NCBI GenBank assembly: GCA_902765735.1
Contig: CACXBB010000015.1
Coordinates: 1 to 44,261, forward strand
Direction: 5' to 3'
Length of the DNA stretch: 44,261 bases
Source: an uncultured Eubacteriales bacterium
GTDB taxonomy: Bacteria; Bacillota; Clostridia; Christensenellales; Aristaeellaceae
Part shown: piece by piece, positions 31,614 to 39,243 of the stretch
How the letters are laid out: each line of letters begins with the position of its first letter
Position numbering within the stretch: the first letter of the stretch is position 1
Program-made: the position numbers and the translations under genes
Notes under the pieces: generated by a model
Told to the model about the DNA's origin: nothing
The model's input: the letters and a program-made list of their open reading frames with translations, nothing else
Database searches by the model: none

Positions 31614-31629
31614 CGGGTCAAAAGACCCG
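31614..31629 (+). other. Small hairpin before the phosphofructokinase gene
   Basis: CGGGTC-AAAA-GACCCG in the 67-nt gap. No run of T follows, so it is more likely an RNA-stability or attenuation element than a terminator. Confidence 0.5.
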
Positions 31630-31664
31630 GATAAGACAACATGATTTTGAAAGGAATGATTTCT

Positions 31665-32921
31665 ATGAGCCAGTTGAAGGGCGCATGTATCATCGGTCAG
31701 TCCGGCGGCCCCAGCGCCGTCATCAACGCCTCCGCCTACGGTGCGATCAAGACCGCGCTGGACAACGAGGACATCACCCAGGTCCTGGGCGCGCTGCACG
31801 GCATCAAGGGCGTGCTGGACGACGACCTGATCGACATGGGCAAGGAAGATCCCGCCGAGCTCAAGCACATGAAATACACCCCCTCCTCCGCCCTGGGCTC
31901 CTGCCGCTACAAGCTGGCCGACCCGGACGTGGACGACACCGACTACAAGCGCATCCTCGAGATCTTCAAGAAGTACAACGTCCGCTACTTCTTCTACAAC
32001 GGCGGCAACGACTCCATGGACACCTGCAACAAGATCTCCAAGTTCATGCTGAAGAACGGCTACGAGTGCCGCGTGATGGGCATCCCCAAGACCATCGACA
32101 ACGACCTGTTCGGCACCGACCACTGCCCGGGCTTCGCCTCCGCCGCCAAGTACATCGCCACCTCCGTGATGGAGGTCTACCGCGATTCCACCGTGTATGA
32201 CACCGGCATGATCACCGTGGTGGAGTGCATGGGCCGCCACGCCGGCTGGCTGACCGCCGCCGCCGCGCTGGCCAACTACGCCGGGGACGGCCCCGACCTG
32301 ATCTACCTGCCCGAGCGGGACTTCGATCTGGACGCCTTCACCGAGAAGGTCAAGGGCATCTATGAGAAGAACAAGAAGTGCCTCGTGGTGGTGTCCGAGG
32401 GCATCCACGACAAGGACGGCAAGTTCATCTCCGAATACGGCAACGCAAACGCCGCCAAGGACGCCTTCGGCCATACCCAGCTGGGCGGCCTGGCCTCCTT
32501 CCTGGCCAACCACATGAAGGCCGCCACCGGCGCCAAGGTGCGCGGCATCGAGCTGAGCCTGCTGCAGCGCTGCGCCTCCCATTGCGCGTCCCAGACCGAC
32601 ATCGACGAGTCCTTCGCCTCCGGCAAGGCCGCCGTGGAAAACGCCGTGGCGGGTGTCACCGACAAGATGGTCGGCTTCGAGCGCAGCTATGACAAGGACG
32701 GCAAGTACGTCTGCAACATCAAGCTGTTCAACCTGACCGACGTGGCCAACACCGAGAAGAAGGTGCCCCTGGAGTGGATCAATGACGCCGGCGACGGCAT
32801 CAACCAGGGCTTCATCGACTACGCCCTGCCGCTGATTCAGGGCGAGACCCAGCAGGCCAAGAAGGACGGCCTGCCCCGCTTCGTGCACCTGAAGAAGGTC
32901 AAGGCCGAGCCGATGGCGTAA
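31665..32921 (+). CDS. pfp: Pyrophosphate-dependent 6-phosphofructokinase
   Basis: A 418-residue cytoplasmic enzyme phosphorylating fructose 6-phosphate. It has GQSGGPSAVIN near the N-terminus, GGNDS at residues 113-117 and PKTIDND at 141-147. In ATP-using enzymes the equivalent of Asp116 is Gly and the equivalent of Lys142 is Gly; Asp and Lys there are the marks of the PPi-using type, whose reaction is reversible. The ATG at 31665, 9 nt after AAAGGA, was preferred to ATG 31641. It lies 67 nt after the permease and is probably in the same operon, linking sugar import to glycolysis. A terminator follows. Confidence 0.93.
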   Translation: MSQLKGACIIGQSGGPSAVINASAYGAIKTALDNEDITQVLGALHGIKGVLDDDLIDMGKEDPAELKHMKYTPSSALGSCRYKLADPDVDDTDYKRILEIFKKYNVRYFFYNGGNDSMDTCNKISKFMLKNGYECRVMGIPKTIDNDLFGTDHCPGFASAAKYIATSVMEVYRDSTVYDTGMITVVECMGRHAGWLTAAAALANYAGDGPDLIYLPERDFDLDAFTEKVKGIYEKNKKCLVVVSEGIHDKDGKFISEYGNANAAKDAFGHTQLGGLASFLANHMKAATGAKVRGIELSLLQRCASHCASQTDIDESFASGKAAVENAVAGVTDKMVGFERSYDKDGKYVCNIKLFNLTDVANTEKKVPLEWINDAGDGINQGFIDYALPLIQGETQQAKKDGLPRFVHLKKVKAEPMA

Positions 32922-32936
32922 TCCCCCACCCTTTCC

Positions 32937-32972
32937 GTCCCGACATTCCCCTTCGAATGCCGGGACTTTTAT
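32937..32972 (+). terminator. Terminator after the phosphofructokinase gene
   Basis: GTCCCG-A-CATTC (32937-32948) pairs with GAATG-C-CGGGAC (32955-32966), followed by TTTTATT. Read-through to the glucosidase gene is possible, since that has no clear promoter of its own. Confidence 0.8.
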
Positions 32973-32995
32973 TCAAATTCAGGAGGTAAAACCTT

Positions 32996-34669
32996 ATGAT
33001 CAATGAAAAGCGCGCGTGGTGGAAGGAGGCCGTGGTCTACCAGGTGTACCCCCGGTCCTTCGCCGACTCCAACGGCGACGGCATCGGCGATCTGAACGGC
33101 ATCACCGCGCACCTGGACTATCTCAAGACGCTGGGCGTGGACGTGATCTGGTGCAGCCCCTTCTTCGCCTCCCCCAACGACGACAACGGCTACGACATCT
33201 CCGACTACCGCGCCATCATGCCGGAGTTCGGCACCATGGAGGACTTCGACCGCCTGCTCGAGGGCGTCCACGCCCGGGGCATGAAGCTGGTGATGGACCT
33301 GGTGGCGAACCACTCCTCCGACGAGCACCGCTGGTTCATCGAGAGCCGCAAGAGCAAGGACAGCCCCTACCGGGACTACTACATCTGGCGCGACGGCAGG
33401 GACGGCAGGGAGCCCAACAACTGGGGCAGCGTATTCTCCGGCTCCGCCTGGCAGTACGACGAGACCGCCGGCCAGTACTACCTGCACCTGTTCACCAAAA
33501 AGCAGCCCGACCTGAACTGGGCCAACCCCAAGGTCCGGGACGAGATCTTCGACATGATGACCTGGTGGTGCGAAAAGGGCATCGACGGGTTCCGGATGGA
33601 TGTCATCGGCATGATCGGCAAGGAGAACTTCGACGACGGCCCCGTGGCACCCGGCGCGCTGTACGGCGATTTCGGCCCCTCCTGCATGCACACCGAGACT
33701 ACCCACCGCTACCTTCGGGAGATGCGTCAGCGCGTGCTCAGCAAGTACGACCTGCTCACCGTGGGCGAGGCCGGCGGCGGCCCGGAGGACGCCATACGCT
33801 ACTCCAACATCGACGAATCCGAGCTGAACATGACCTTCTACTTCGAGCACACCGACGGCCTGTGCGACCGCAACGAGCTGGGCAAGTGGTCCGACCACGG
33901 CTCGCCCCTCAACGAGGTCCGCGCGGTCATGAACCGCTGGCAGACGGCGCTGCAGGGCAAGGCGTGGGGCACCATGCACATGTCCAACCACGACCAGCCC
34001 CGCCAGGTCAGCCGCTTCGGCAACGACAGCCCGCTGTGGCGGGTGAAGTCTGCCAAGATGCTTGGCACGCTTCTGCACATGATGCGCGGCACGCCCTACG
34101 TGTACCAGGGCGAGGAGCTGGGCATGACCAACATCTACTTCACTGAGCTTGCGCAATACAAGGACGTCGAGGTGTTCAACGCCTGGAAGCAGTGGGTGGA
34201 CTCCGGCCGGGTGCATCCCCAGGACATGCTGAGGTGGCTTGCCAAGATCGCCCGCGACAACGCCCGCACGCCCATGCAGTGGAACGCCCAGCCCAACGCC
34301 GGGTTCACCACCGGCACGCCCTGGATGCCGGTCAACCCCAACTACCTGTCCGTCAACGCGGAATCGGAGGTCAATGACCCCGACAGCGTGTTCAACTACT
34401 ACAAGAAGCTCATCGCGCTGCGGCACACCTACGACGTCATCGTGTACGGCGAATTCGTGCCCCTGCTGGAGGACGACCCCAGCGTGTACGCCTACCGGCG
34501 CGTGCTGGACGGCGACACGCTCACCGTGATGTGCAACTGGACCGACCGCACCGCGCCCTGCGCGCTGTCCGACGAAAGCCAGGGCGAGGAGCTGATCTCC
34601 AACTACCCCGACCACAAGCCCGGCACCCTGTTCCCCTACGAGGCCCGGGTGATGCTGAAGCGGAAATAA
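32996..34669 (+). CDS. GH13 alpha-glucosidase, oligo-1,6-glucosidase-like
   Basis: A 557-residue cytoplasmic alpha-amylase-family enzyme (no signal peptide) beginning WWKEAVVYQVYPRSF. Catalytic residues: nucleophile Asp202 (GFRMDVI), acid/base Glu258 (TVGEAGG) and Asp333 (MSNHDQPR). The residue after the nucleophile is Val203, as in enzymes that split alpha-1,6 bonds (isomaltose, panose); maltases have Thr or Ala there. It has an AGGAGG site and follows the phosphofructokinase terminator. It probably hydrolyses oligosaccharides imported by the ABC transporter to glucose. Confidence 0.93.
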   Translation: MINEKRAWWKEAVVYQVYPRSFADSNGDGIGDLNGITAHLDYLKTLGVDVIWCSPFFASPNDDNGYDISDYRAIMPEFGTMEDFDRLLEGVHARGMKLVMDLVANHSSDEHRWFIESRKSKDSPYRDYYIWRDGRDGREPNNWGSVFSGSAWQYDETAGQYYLHLFTKKQPDLNWANPKVRDEIFDMMTWWCEKGIDGFRMDVIGMIGKENFDDGPVAPGALYGDFGPSCMHTETTHRYLREMRQRVLSKYDLLTVGEAGGGPEDAIRYSNIDESELNMTFYFEHTDGLCDRNELGKWSDHGSPLNEVRAVMNRWQTALQGKAWGTMHMSNHDQPRQVSRFGNDSPLWRVKSAKMLGTLLHMMRGTPYVYQGEELGMTNIYFTELAQYKDVEVFNAWKQWVDSGRVHPQDMLRWLAKIARDNARTPMQWNAQPNAGFTTGTPWMPVNPNYLSVNAESEVNDPDSVFNYYKKLIALRHTYDVIVYGEFVPLLEDDPSVYAYRRVLDGDTLTVMCNWTDRTAPCALSDESQGEELISNYPDHKPGTLFPYEARVMLKRK

Positions 34670-34731
34670 ATCCCTTCCATTTCTCTTCGGCAAATTAGCC
34701 AGATTCCGTCACCACTCCCCACCCGATTTTG

Positions 34732-34740
34732 TGGTATACT
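34732..34740 (+). promoter_or_regulatory. Extended -10 promoter of the second small HTH gene
   Basis: TGGTATACT is an extended -10 box without a good -35. It lies 36 nt ahead of the ATG, just like the promoter of the paralogous gene at 5466. Confidence 0.55.
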
Positions 34741-34776
34741 GTAACCCCAGATGATTCGGGCAGGGAGTGGACGGAT

Positions 34777-34980
34777 ATGATGATCTCTTATCAAAAGCTG
34801 TGGAAAACCCTCGAAGCACGCAAAATGACCAAGAAGGACCTGGCCCGGCGCGCCGGCATCAGCGATTCCACCATCCGGGTGATGACCCGGGGCGGCAACG
34901 TGAGCCTTGAGGTGCTGGGCAAGATCTGCGCCGCGCTGCACGCCGACCTCGGAGACATCGCCCAGTTTGTGGAAGTGTAG
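34777..34980 (+). CDS. Small Cro/C1-type HTH regulator (paralogue of 5466 gene)
   Basis: A 67-residue single XRE-type helix-turn-helix protein (MTKKDLARRAGISDSTIRVM as helices 2-3; LGKICAALHADLGDIAQF end). About half of its residues are shared with the 65-residue protein encoded at 5466. The ATG at 34777 is preceded by GGGAG; a longer reading from 34729 has no ribosome binding site and would span the -10 box. It is monocistronic, with a strong bidirectional terminator behind it. Targets are unknown. Confidence 0.8.
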   Translation: MMISYQKLWKTLEARKMTKKDLARRAGISDSTIRVMTRGGNVSLEVLGKICAALHADLGDIAQFVEV

Positions 34981-34991
34981 ACAGCACATGG

Positions 34992-35030
34992 AAAAGCCCT
35001 TCGCGCCGTCGGGCAGCGCGAAGGGCTTTT
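34992..35030. terminator. Bidirectional terminator
   Basis: AAAAGCCCTTCGCGC (34992-35006) and its exact complement (35016-35030) form a 15-bp stem between convergent genes, with T runs on either strand. Confidence 0.93.
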
Positions 35031-35549
35031 CTACGGGATTTCCTCCATGGGTATGCTTTTTGCAAGCTGCTTGTTCTTATACGCCTTCTCCCCCGATACG
35101 TCCCGTATGATGTCCACATAATCGGGGATGGCCGCGGTCTCGTCCTCGGATCGAAGCTCGATCTCCAGTATGGCGCGGTCCGTCCAGAAGGGGTACACGT
35201 CGAACTCCAATACATGCCCCGCATAGGGCACGCGGTAGCGGGTCTTGAGGATGGGCCTGCGGCGCGTGTCGCGCTCGCGGGCGTAGCGCTCGTAGTCCTC
35301 CCGGGATATCTCCCCCTCGTCCTCCTGGGCGCTCAGGGCCGTCAGGCGGCGCTTGAAGGTGCGGTAGTATATTTCCCTGCCCCCGCACAGAACGCGGCGT
35401 ATGCGGCGCGTCTGGCCGTCCTCGCCGTCCTTCAGGTACACCTGCGTGATCTCCCACACCTCGCAGCCCGGCAGGGACTTCAGAAGCCCGGTATCGGGAT
35501 AGCGTATCAGGTATTTTCGCTCGATTTCACAGTGCGCGCCCGCGCTCAT
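35031..35549 (-). CDS. CYTH-domain phosphatase-like protein
   Basis: A 172-residue protein forming one CYTH (triphosphate tunnel) domain. The signature ExExK is EIERKYL at residues 8-14; alternating Arg/Glu strands follow (RRIRRV, YYRTFKRRL, LEFDVY, AILEIELRSED), which line the tunnel. Members hydrolyse inorganic triphosphate or related nucleotides using a divalent metal. The start lies 10 nt after the surE stop codon behind GAGGG, so it is the third gene of the LysR-surE operon. The pairing with SurE, also a phosphatase, suggests nucleotide or polyphosphate turnover. Confidence 0.85.
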   Translation of the reverse strand: MSAGAHCEIERKYLIRYPDTGLLKSLPGCEVWEITQVYLKDGEDGQTRRIRRVLCGGREIYYRTFKRRLTALSAQEDEGEISREDYERYARERDTRRRPILKTRYRVPYAGHVLEFDVYPFWTDRAILEIELRSEDETAAIPDYVDIIRDVSGEKAYKNKQLAKSIPMEEIP

Positions 35550-35559
35550 CCGGCATCCC

Positions 35560-36315
35560 TCACAGTCCGATCTCCCGCATGTCCCCGTCCGGGGCGTTCA
35601 TGCGGAAGTCCCAGGTCAGCTTGGTGATGGTGGCGTAGCCCTGTTCGACCAGGCCCACGTCGCCCTCGGGGTCGGTCATGGGCACCGCCTCGTTGTACCG
35701 GAAGCGAAAGCCGTCGTCCCCGTCCGACATGTAGTGCGGCTTGCCCAGGAACAGCGGCGCGAGCTTCGCGGGCACCAGGCCCCGGATTGCCTCATAGGGC
35801 AGCTCCGGCACGTTCAGGCTGTACAGCGCGCCCATTGGCAGCGGGTGCTTCACCACCCAGGCCGCCACCCGCGCGGCCAGTCGGGCCGCCGCGGTATAGT
35901 CGGCAACGCTGTGCCTGTCATTCACGCACAGCGACACGGCCAGCGCGGGCCTGCCGCACATGGAAGCCTCCATGGCCGCGGCCACGGTGCCGGAGTACAC
36001 CCCCGCGCCGCCCAGGTTCATGCCCCAGTTGATGCCGGCCACGACCAGTTCCACGGGGTCGTCGTCGGTCAGCCAGATGCCCAGGCTGGCGCAGTCCGCC
36101 GGGGTGCCGTCCGCCGCCCAGGCCCGTTCGGTGCCGGGAAAGTCCACCCGCACTGCCTTGAGCGGGCGGTTCAGCGTCACGGAGTGGCTGGCGGCGGAGC
36201 GCTCCCGGTCCGGGGCGCACACCGACACCCGATGTCCCGCCGCCGTCAGGCCGTCGCACAGGGCTCGGAGGCCCTCGGCATGGATGCCGTCGTCATTGGT
36301 CAGCAGTATGTGCAT
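35560..36315 (-). CDS. surE: 5'/3'-nucleotidase SurE
   Basis: A 251-residue nucleotidase with the SurE signatures: MHILLTNDDGIHAEGLRAL start (metal-binding Asp8 and Asp9), APDRERSAASHSVTLNRPL, and GINWGMNLGGAGVYSGTVAA with metal-binding Asn. It dephosphorylates nucleoside monophosphates and short polyphosphate in the cytoplasm. It begins 1 nt after the LysR gene, with GGAGAAG inside it, and is followed by the CYTH gene. The length is typical. Confidence 0.96.
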   Translation of the reverse strand: MHILLTNDDGIHAEGLRALCDGLTAAGHRVSVCAPDRERSAASHSVTLNRPLKAVRVDFPGTERAWAADGTPADCASLGIWLTDDDPVELVVAGINWGMNLGGAGVYSGTVAAAMEASMCGRPALAVSLCVNDRHSVADYTAAARLAARVAAWVVKHPLPMGALYSLNVPELPYEAIRGLVPAKLAPLFLGKPHYMSDGDDGFRFRYNEAVPMTDPEGDVGLVEQGYATITKLTWDFRMNAPDGDMREIGL

Positions 36316-36316
36316 G

Positions 36317-37231
36317 TCACTTCTCCATTTCCACGCCGATGGAGCGCGCCTTCTCGCTGTAGATCCGCACGATGTCCTGAAGGATCTCCGGGTGCCGGAA
36401 GCTGTGGTGGTAGAGTATGTTCATCTCCCGGATCATGCTCAGGTTTTCGATGGGCAGCACGGTCATCTTGCCCTTCTTCAGCTCGTCCAGGCAGGCGCTG
36501 CGGGGCAGTATCGACACGCCGTAGCTGCGGCGGATCAGGTCCTTGATGGTGGCGATGTTGTCCACCTCGAGGGTGACGTTGAACTCGTCGATGGAGATGT
36601 TCCGGCTGGCCAGGTGCGCCCGGAACAGGTTGCGGGTGCCGGAGCTGGGCAGGCGCAGTATCAGGCGCTCCTGCTTGAGCTCGTCCAGCGTCACGATGCT
36701 CTTCTTCGCCAGCGGGTTTTCGTTGGACATGGCGCAGACCAGGAAGTCCGTGTCCAGCATGATGGAGTTGATGGACGGGTCGGTCACCGCGCCCTCCACG
36801 ATGGCGATGTCGATCTTGTAGGTCTTGAGCATCGCATAAAGATTGTTTATGGTGTCGGTCTGTATGGTGATGCTGACGTTATCGTTCTGTTCGGCGTACT
36901 TCGCCAGCACCTCGGTGACGATGTTGCTCTCCGAGGTGTGGGTCACCCCCACCCGCAATCGGCTGATGCTGCGCTTCTGGTCGATAAGGGCCCGCTGCAG
37001 ATTCTCGTACAGCGAGACCACCCGCTCGGCGTACTGGATCACCAGCTCCCCCTCCGGGGTGGGACGGATCTTGCCCCCGGAGCGCACGAACAGCGTGATG
37101 CCCAGCTCCTTCTCGATCTGCTTGATGTGCTGGCTGACCGCGGGCTGCGTCAGGGCCAGCTGCTCCGCGGCACGGGTGTAGTTGCCGGTCTCGAACACCT
37201 TGAGCAGAGTCAACAGCTTGACGTCTATCAT
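36317..37231 (-). CDS. LysR-family transcriptional regulator
   Basis: A 304-residue regulator with the N-terminal LysR winged HTH (residues about 3-60; NYTRAAEQLALTQPAVSQHI) and a C-terminal two-lobe effector-binding domain (about 85-300), of the CysB/CynR-like type. The ATG at 37229-37231 has GGAGG 6 nt upstream; a longer reading to 37255 would start without one. It leads the surE and CYTH genes, unusually on the same strand instead of divergent. A palindrome at 37244-37258 with a T-N-A pattern may be its own binding site. The effector is unknown. Confidence 0.93.
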   Translation of the reverse strand: MIDVKLLTLLKVFETGNYTRAAEQLALTQPAVSQHIKQIEKELGITLFVRSGGKIRPTPEGELVIQYAERVVSLYENLQRALIDQKRSISRLRVGVTHTSESNIVTEVLAKYAEQNDNVSITIQTDTINNLYAMLKTYKIDIAIVEGAVTDPSINSIMLDTDFLVCAMSNENPLAKKSIVTLDELKQERLILRLPSSGTRNLFRAHLASRNISIDEFNVTLEVDNIATIKDLIRRSYGVSILPRSACLDELKKGKMTVLPIENLSMIREMNILYHHSFRHPEILQDIVRIYSEKARSIGVEMEK

Positions 37232-37243
37232 GGCGCACCTCCA

Positions 37244-37258
37244 ATAATCGGTCATTAT
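37244..37258. promoter_or_regulatory. Inverted repeat in the LysR leader
   Basis: ATAAT-CGGTC-ATTAT, 5-bp perfect arms, right upstream of the LysR ribosome binding site. It matches the T-N11-A form of LysR sites, so autoregulation is possible. Confidence 0.45.
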
Positions 37259-37340
37259 TCACAGTCGGGCAAGCATAAGTTGATATTATCATACTAACAT
37301 AAAATACCTTTATATGCAATACTGAATTCAAAATTTCACA

Positions 37341-37375
37341 CAAAAAGGGCCGCGCAATGCAGTTTGCGCGACCCT
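37341..37375 (-). terminator. Terminator of thiT
   Basis: Read on the minus strand, AGGGTCGCGCAA pairs with TTGCGCGGCCCT around a 6-nt loop (one mismatch), then TTTTTG. It begins 15 nt after the thiT stop codon. Confidence 0.88.
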
Positions 37376-37389
37376 ATAGGGAACGGTGC

Positions 37390-38181
37390 CTACTTCTTTT
37401 TGATCATATCCACCAGCCGCGTCATGCCGGGGATGCAGGATATCAGCATGCAGAAGAGCACGTTGGGCCCCAGGTAGCTGATGTTGTAGGTCAGGGAGTA
37501 GATCCAGGCGTTCTGCTCCCCGGCGTACTCAGCGAAGAAGATCGCTCCGGACAGCACCGCTATGATGTAATTGCCGATGCCCGCCAGCAGCACGGCGATG
37601 GGCAGCTGCCAGCGGCGCTGTATGGGCAGCAGCGCGGCCAGGCAGCCCAGGATCATCGCGCCAGACGCCAGCGGGTAGTCCAGCAGGAGCTGTATGGGGT
37701 GGATGACGTAGGGGTCGGTGATCAGCTGCAAAAGCCCGTAGGCGCAGCCCACCACGAAGCCCTGAAGCGGCCCGCAGGCCATCATGAACAGCACCAGCGG
37801 AAGCATGCTCGCCGGCGTGATCGACCCGCCCTGGGGCATGCGGAACAGCCGTATGCAGGACAGCACGAACGCGATGGCGATGCACATGGCCCCCATGGCC
37901 ACGCGATGGCTGTTCCAGGTGTTCTGCTTCGCGCCCATGGCCAGTATGAAGCCCGTGCCCAGCAGCAGCACCAGCAGCACCCAGGTGTACCAGGGCAGTC
38001 CCACCAGCTTCTCGATGATGGGCGATACCGCGGACGACGCGGGGGCCTCCTCCGCCGCTTCGACGGTCTCCGCGGCCTCAGTCGCGGTCTCTGTCGTCGC
38101 CTCGTCGGCCTCCGCCAGCGCCGGGGTCGTCACCATAAGCGCCAGCAGCAGCGCCAGCAGCAACGCAAGCATCTTTCTCAT
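37390..38181 (-). CDS. thiT: ThiT thiamine ECF transporter S-component with extra N-terminal domain
   Basis: A 263-residue membrane protein. Residues about 80-263 are the ThiT core with six helices and the signature LFRMPQGGSITPASMLPL, plus the thiamine-pocket segment HPIQLLLDYPLASGAM. It binds thiamine and works with the shared EcfAAT module. Unusually, it begins with a signal peptide (MRKMLALLLALLLALMVTTP, then ALA), a 35-residue Ala/Glu/Thr-rich linker and an additional membrane helix (about 63-82) before the core, together about 75 residues longer than normal ThiT. The extra helix would restore the N-in topology of the core. A TPP riboswitch and terminator precede it, so thiamine pyrophosphate should repress it. 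Confidence 0.93.
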   Translation of the reverse strand: MRKMLALLLALLLALMVTTPALAEADEATTETATEAAETVEAAEEAPASSAVSPIIEKLVGLPWYTWVLLVLLLGTGFILAMGAKQNTWNSHRVAMGAMCIAIAFVLSCIRLFRMPQGGSITPASMLPLVLFMMACGPLQGFVVGCAYGLLQLITDPYVIHPIQLLLDYPLASGAMILGCLAALLPIQRRWQLPIAVLLAGIGNYIIAVLSGAIFFAEYAGEQNAWIYSLTYNISYLGPNVLFCMLISCIPGMTRLVDMIKKK

Positions 38182-38220
38182 GATCGTTTTCCTCCTCTGT
38201 TTCGCCGGGGCATTGTTTCC

Positions 38221-38255
38221 AAAAGCAAACCCGCATGCGCCTTTGCGCACGCGGG
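38221..38255 (-). terminator. Riboswitch expression-platform terminator
   Basis: Read on the minus strand, CCCGCGTGCGC and GCGCATGCGGG pair along 11 bp with one G-U, followed by TTTGCTTTT. It lies between the TPP aptamer and the thiT start, as expected for control by transcription termination. Confidence 0.85.
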
Positions 38256-38282
38256 AAACGGATGCCGGCTTGATCCGGTCGT

Positions 38283-38369
38283 CCGCTTCCCTACGGTGGG
38301 ATTATCCACTTCAGGTTCAAAGGGACCGGACGATATCGCCCATCTCAGCCTGTTCGGCGCCCCCAGCGG
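38283..38369 (-). ncRNA. TPP riboswitch (THI element)
   Basis: Read on the minus strand, the aptamer has P1 CCGCT...AGCGG and the conserved elements GGCTGAGA, CCTTTGAACCTGA, GGATAAT and CGTAGGGAA in the right order. This is a textbook thiamine-pyrophosphate aptamer, 102 nt upstream of thiT, with a terminator between. Confidence 0.97.
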
Positions 38370-38381
38370 TTTTACGGTAAC

Positions 38382-38410
38382 ATTTTATTACATCCGGCAG
38401 GATTTGTCAA
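38382..38410 (-). promoter_or_regulatory. thiT promoter
   Basis: On the minus strand TTGACA (38405-38410), 17-bp spacer and TAAAAT (38382-38387). The transcript would start near 38375, just ahead of the aptamer. Confidence 0.85.
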
Positions 38411-38419
38411 TGCGGTTAC

Positions 38420-38737
38420 TCAATATTTACCGTCCCGGATGCGGTGCTCGTGCAGCACGTTCATCAGGTCGTCGAACAGCGCCTTGTTCTGCTGCCCCAC
38501 GTCCACGCTGTTGTTGAGCACGTCCACATCCACCGAATCCTGCAAAAGGTAGTTCGGCGAGATCTTCATGGCGTTGCACAGCGCCACCAGCGTGCCGATG
38601 CTGAACTTCTTCTCGCCCCGCTCGATGTGCCCCACGAAGGAGCAGGAGATGCCCGATTTCTCGGCCAATTCCTCCTGCGTCATGCCGCACATGACGCGCT
38701 GCTGCCTGACCCTTCTGCCCAGCTCCTTATAATTCAT
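38420..38737 (-). CDS. XRE-family transcriptional regulator
   Basis: A 105-residue protein with an N-terminal Cro/C1 helix-turn-helix (residues about 5-62; MTQEELAEKSGISCSFVGHI) and a 40-residue helical tail (VDVLNNSVDVGQQNKALFDD) that may dimerise. The ATG at 38735-38737 follows GGAGG. The gene is divergent from the membrane protein gene at 38869 with 131 bp between, and may regulate it. CCGT-ATAAAA-ACGG (38842-38855), within that gene's promoter, is a candidate operator. Confidence 0.88.
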   Translation of the reverse strand: MNYKELGRRVRQQRVMCGMTQEELAEKSGISCSFVGHIERGEKKFSIGTLVALCNAMKISPNYLLQDSVDVDVLNNSVDVGQQNKALFDDLMNVLHEHRIRDGKY

Positions 38738-38832
38738 ACCCCGTCCTCCGTGACGAATCCGTTTTTTTTAGTTTATCCCTTTCGCGCGCAAAAATGAATT
38801 ATCCATTGGGGCTTAATCCACACCATTTGTAG

Positions 38833-38862
38833 TTGTAAGACCCGTATAAAAACGGTTATAAT
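38833..38862 (+). promoter_or_regulatory. Promoter very close to the start codon, with internal palindrome
   Basis: TTGTAA (38833-38838), 18-bp spacer and TATAAT (38857-38862). The palindrome CCGT-ATAAAA-ACGG lies in the spacer. The expected transcript start (38868-38870) coincides with the ATG at 38869. Confidence 0.7.
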
Positions 38863-38868
38863 AGAGGT

Positions 38869-39228
38869 ATGAACGGGAATATAAAGAGGCCGGGGAAACC
38901 CGGCTGGATCGCGGCGTGGGCCGTACAGATCGCCGTGATGCTCGGCGCAGGGGCGCTCTCGGCGCTGTCGCTGGGGGTGCACCCCGCGCTTTACAGTGCG
39001 GCGCTGTGGCTGCTGATGCCGCTTCTGGGGGCGTATACGGCGCTCAGGGCGGTGCGTCGGGGGCTTTTGAATTACGCCGCCTGGATCGCCCCGCCGGTGT
39101 GTGAATGCGCGGCGCACGTGCTGATCTGGGGCTATCTGCCCCCCGCGGGCGCGATGCTGCTGTGCGCGTTCGTATCGCTGATCGGCGCGGCGGCGGGCGA
39201 GGTCCTCAACCGACAGAAGAAGAGATAG
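38869..39228 (+). CDS. Small membrane protein, unknown function
   Basis: A 119-residue protein with three to four predicted membrane helices (about 14-35, 40-58, 70-85, 88-108) and basic ends. I do not recognise its family. The ATG at 38869 lies only 7 nt after the -10 box and GAGG is too near to serve as a ribosome binding site, so it may be translated from a leaderless mRNA. It lies 15 nt ahead of the FGGY kinase gene, suggesting co-transcription, and is divergent from an XRE regulator. Confidence 0.65.
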   Translation: MNGNIKRPGKPGWIAAWAVQIAVMLGAGALSALSLGVHPALYSAALWLLMPLLGAYTALRAVRRGLLNYAAWIAPPVCECAAHVLIWGYLPPAGAMLLCAFVSLIGAAAGEVLNRQKKR

Positions 39229-39243
39229 AACGGAGGAAGCGTC

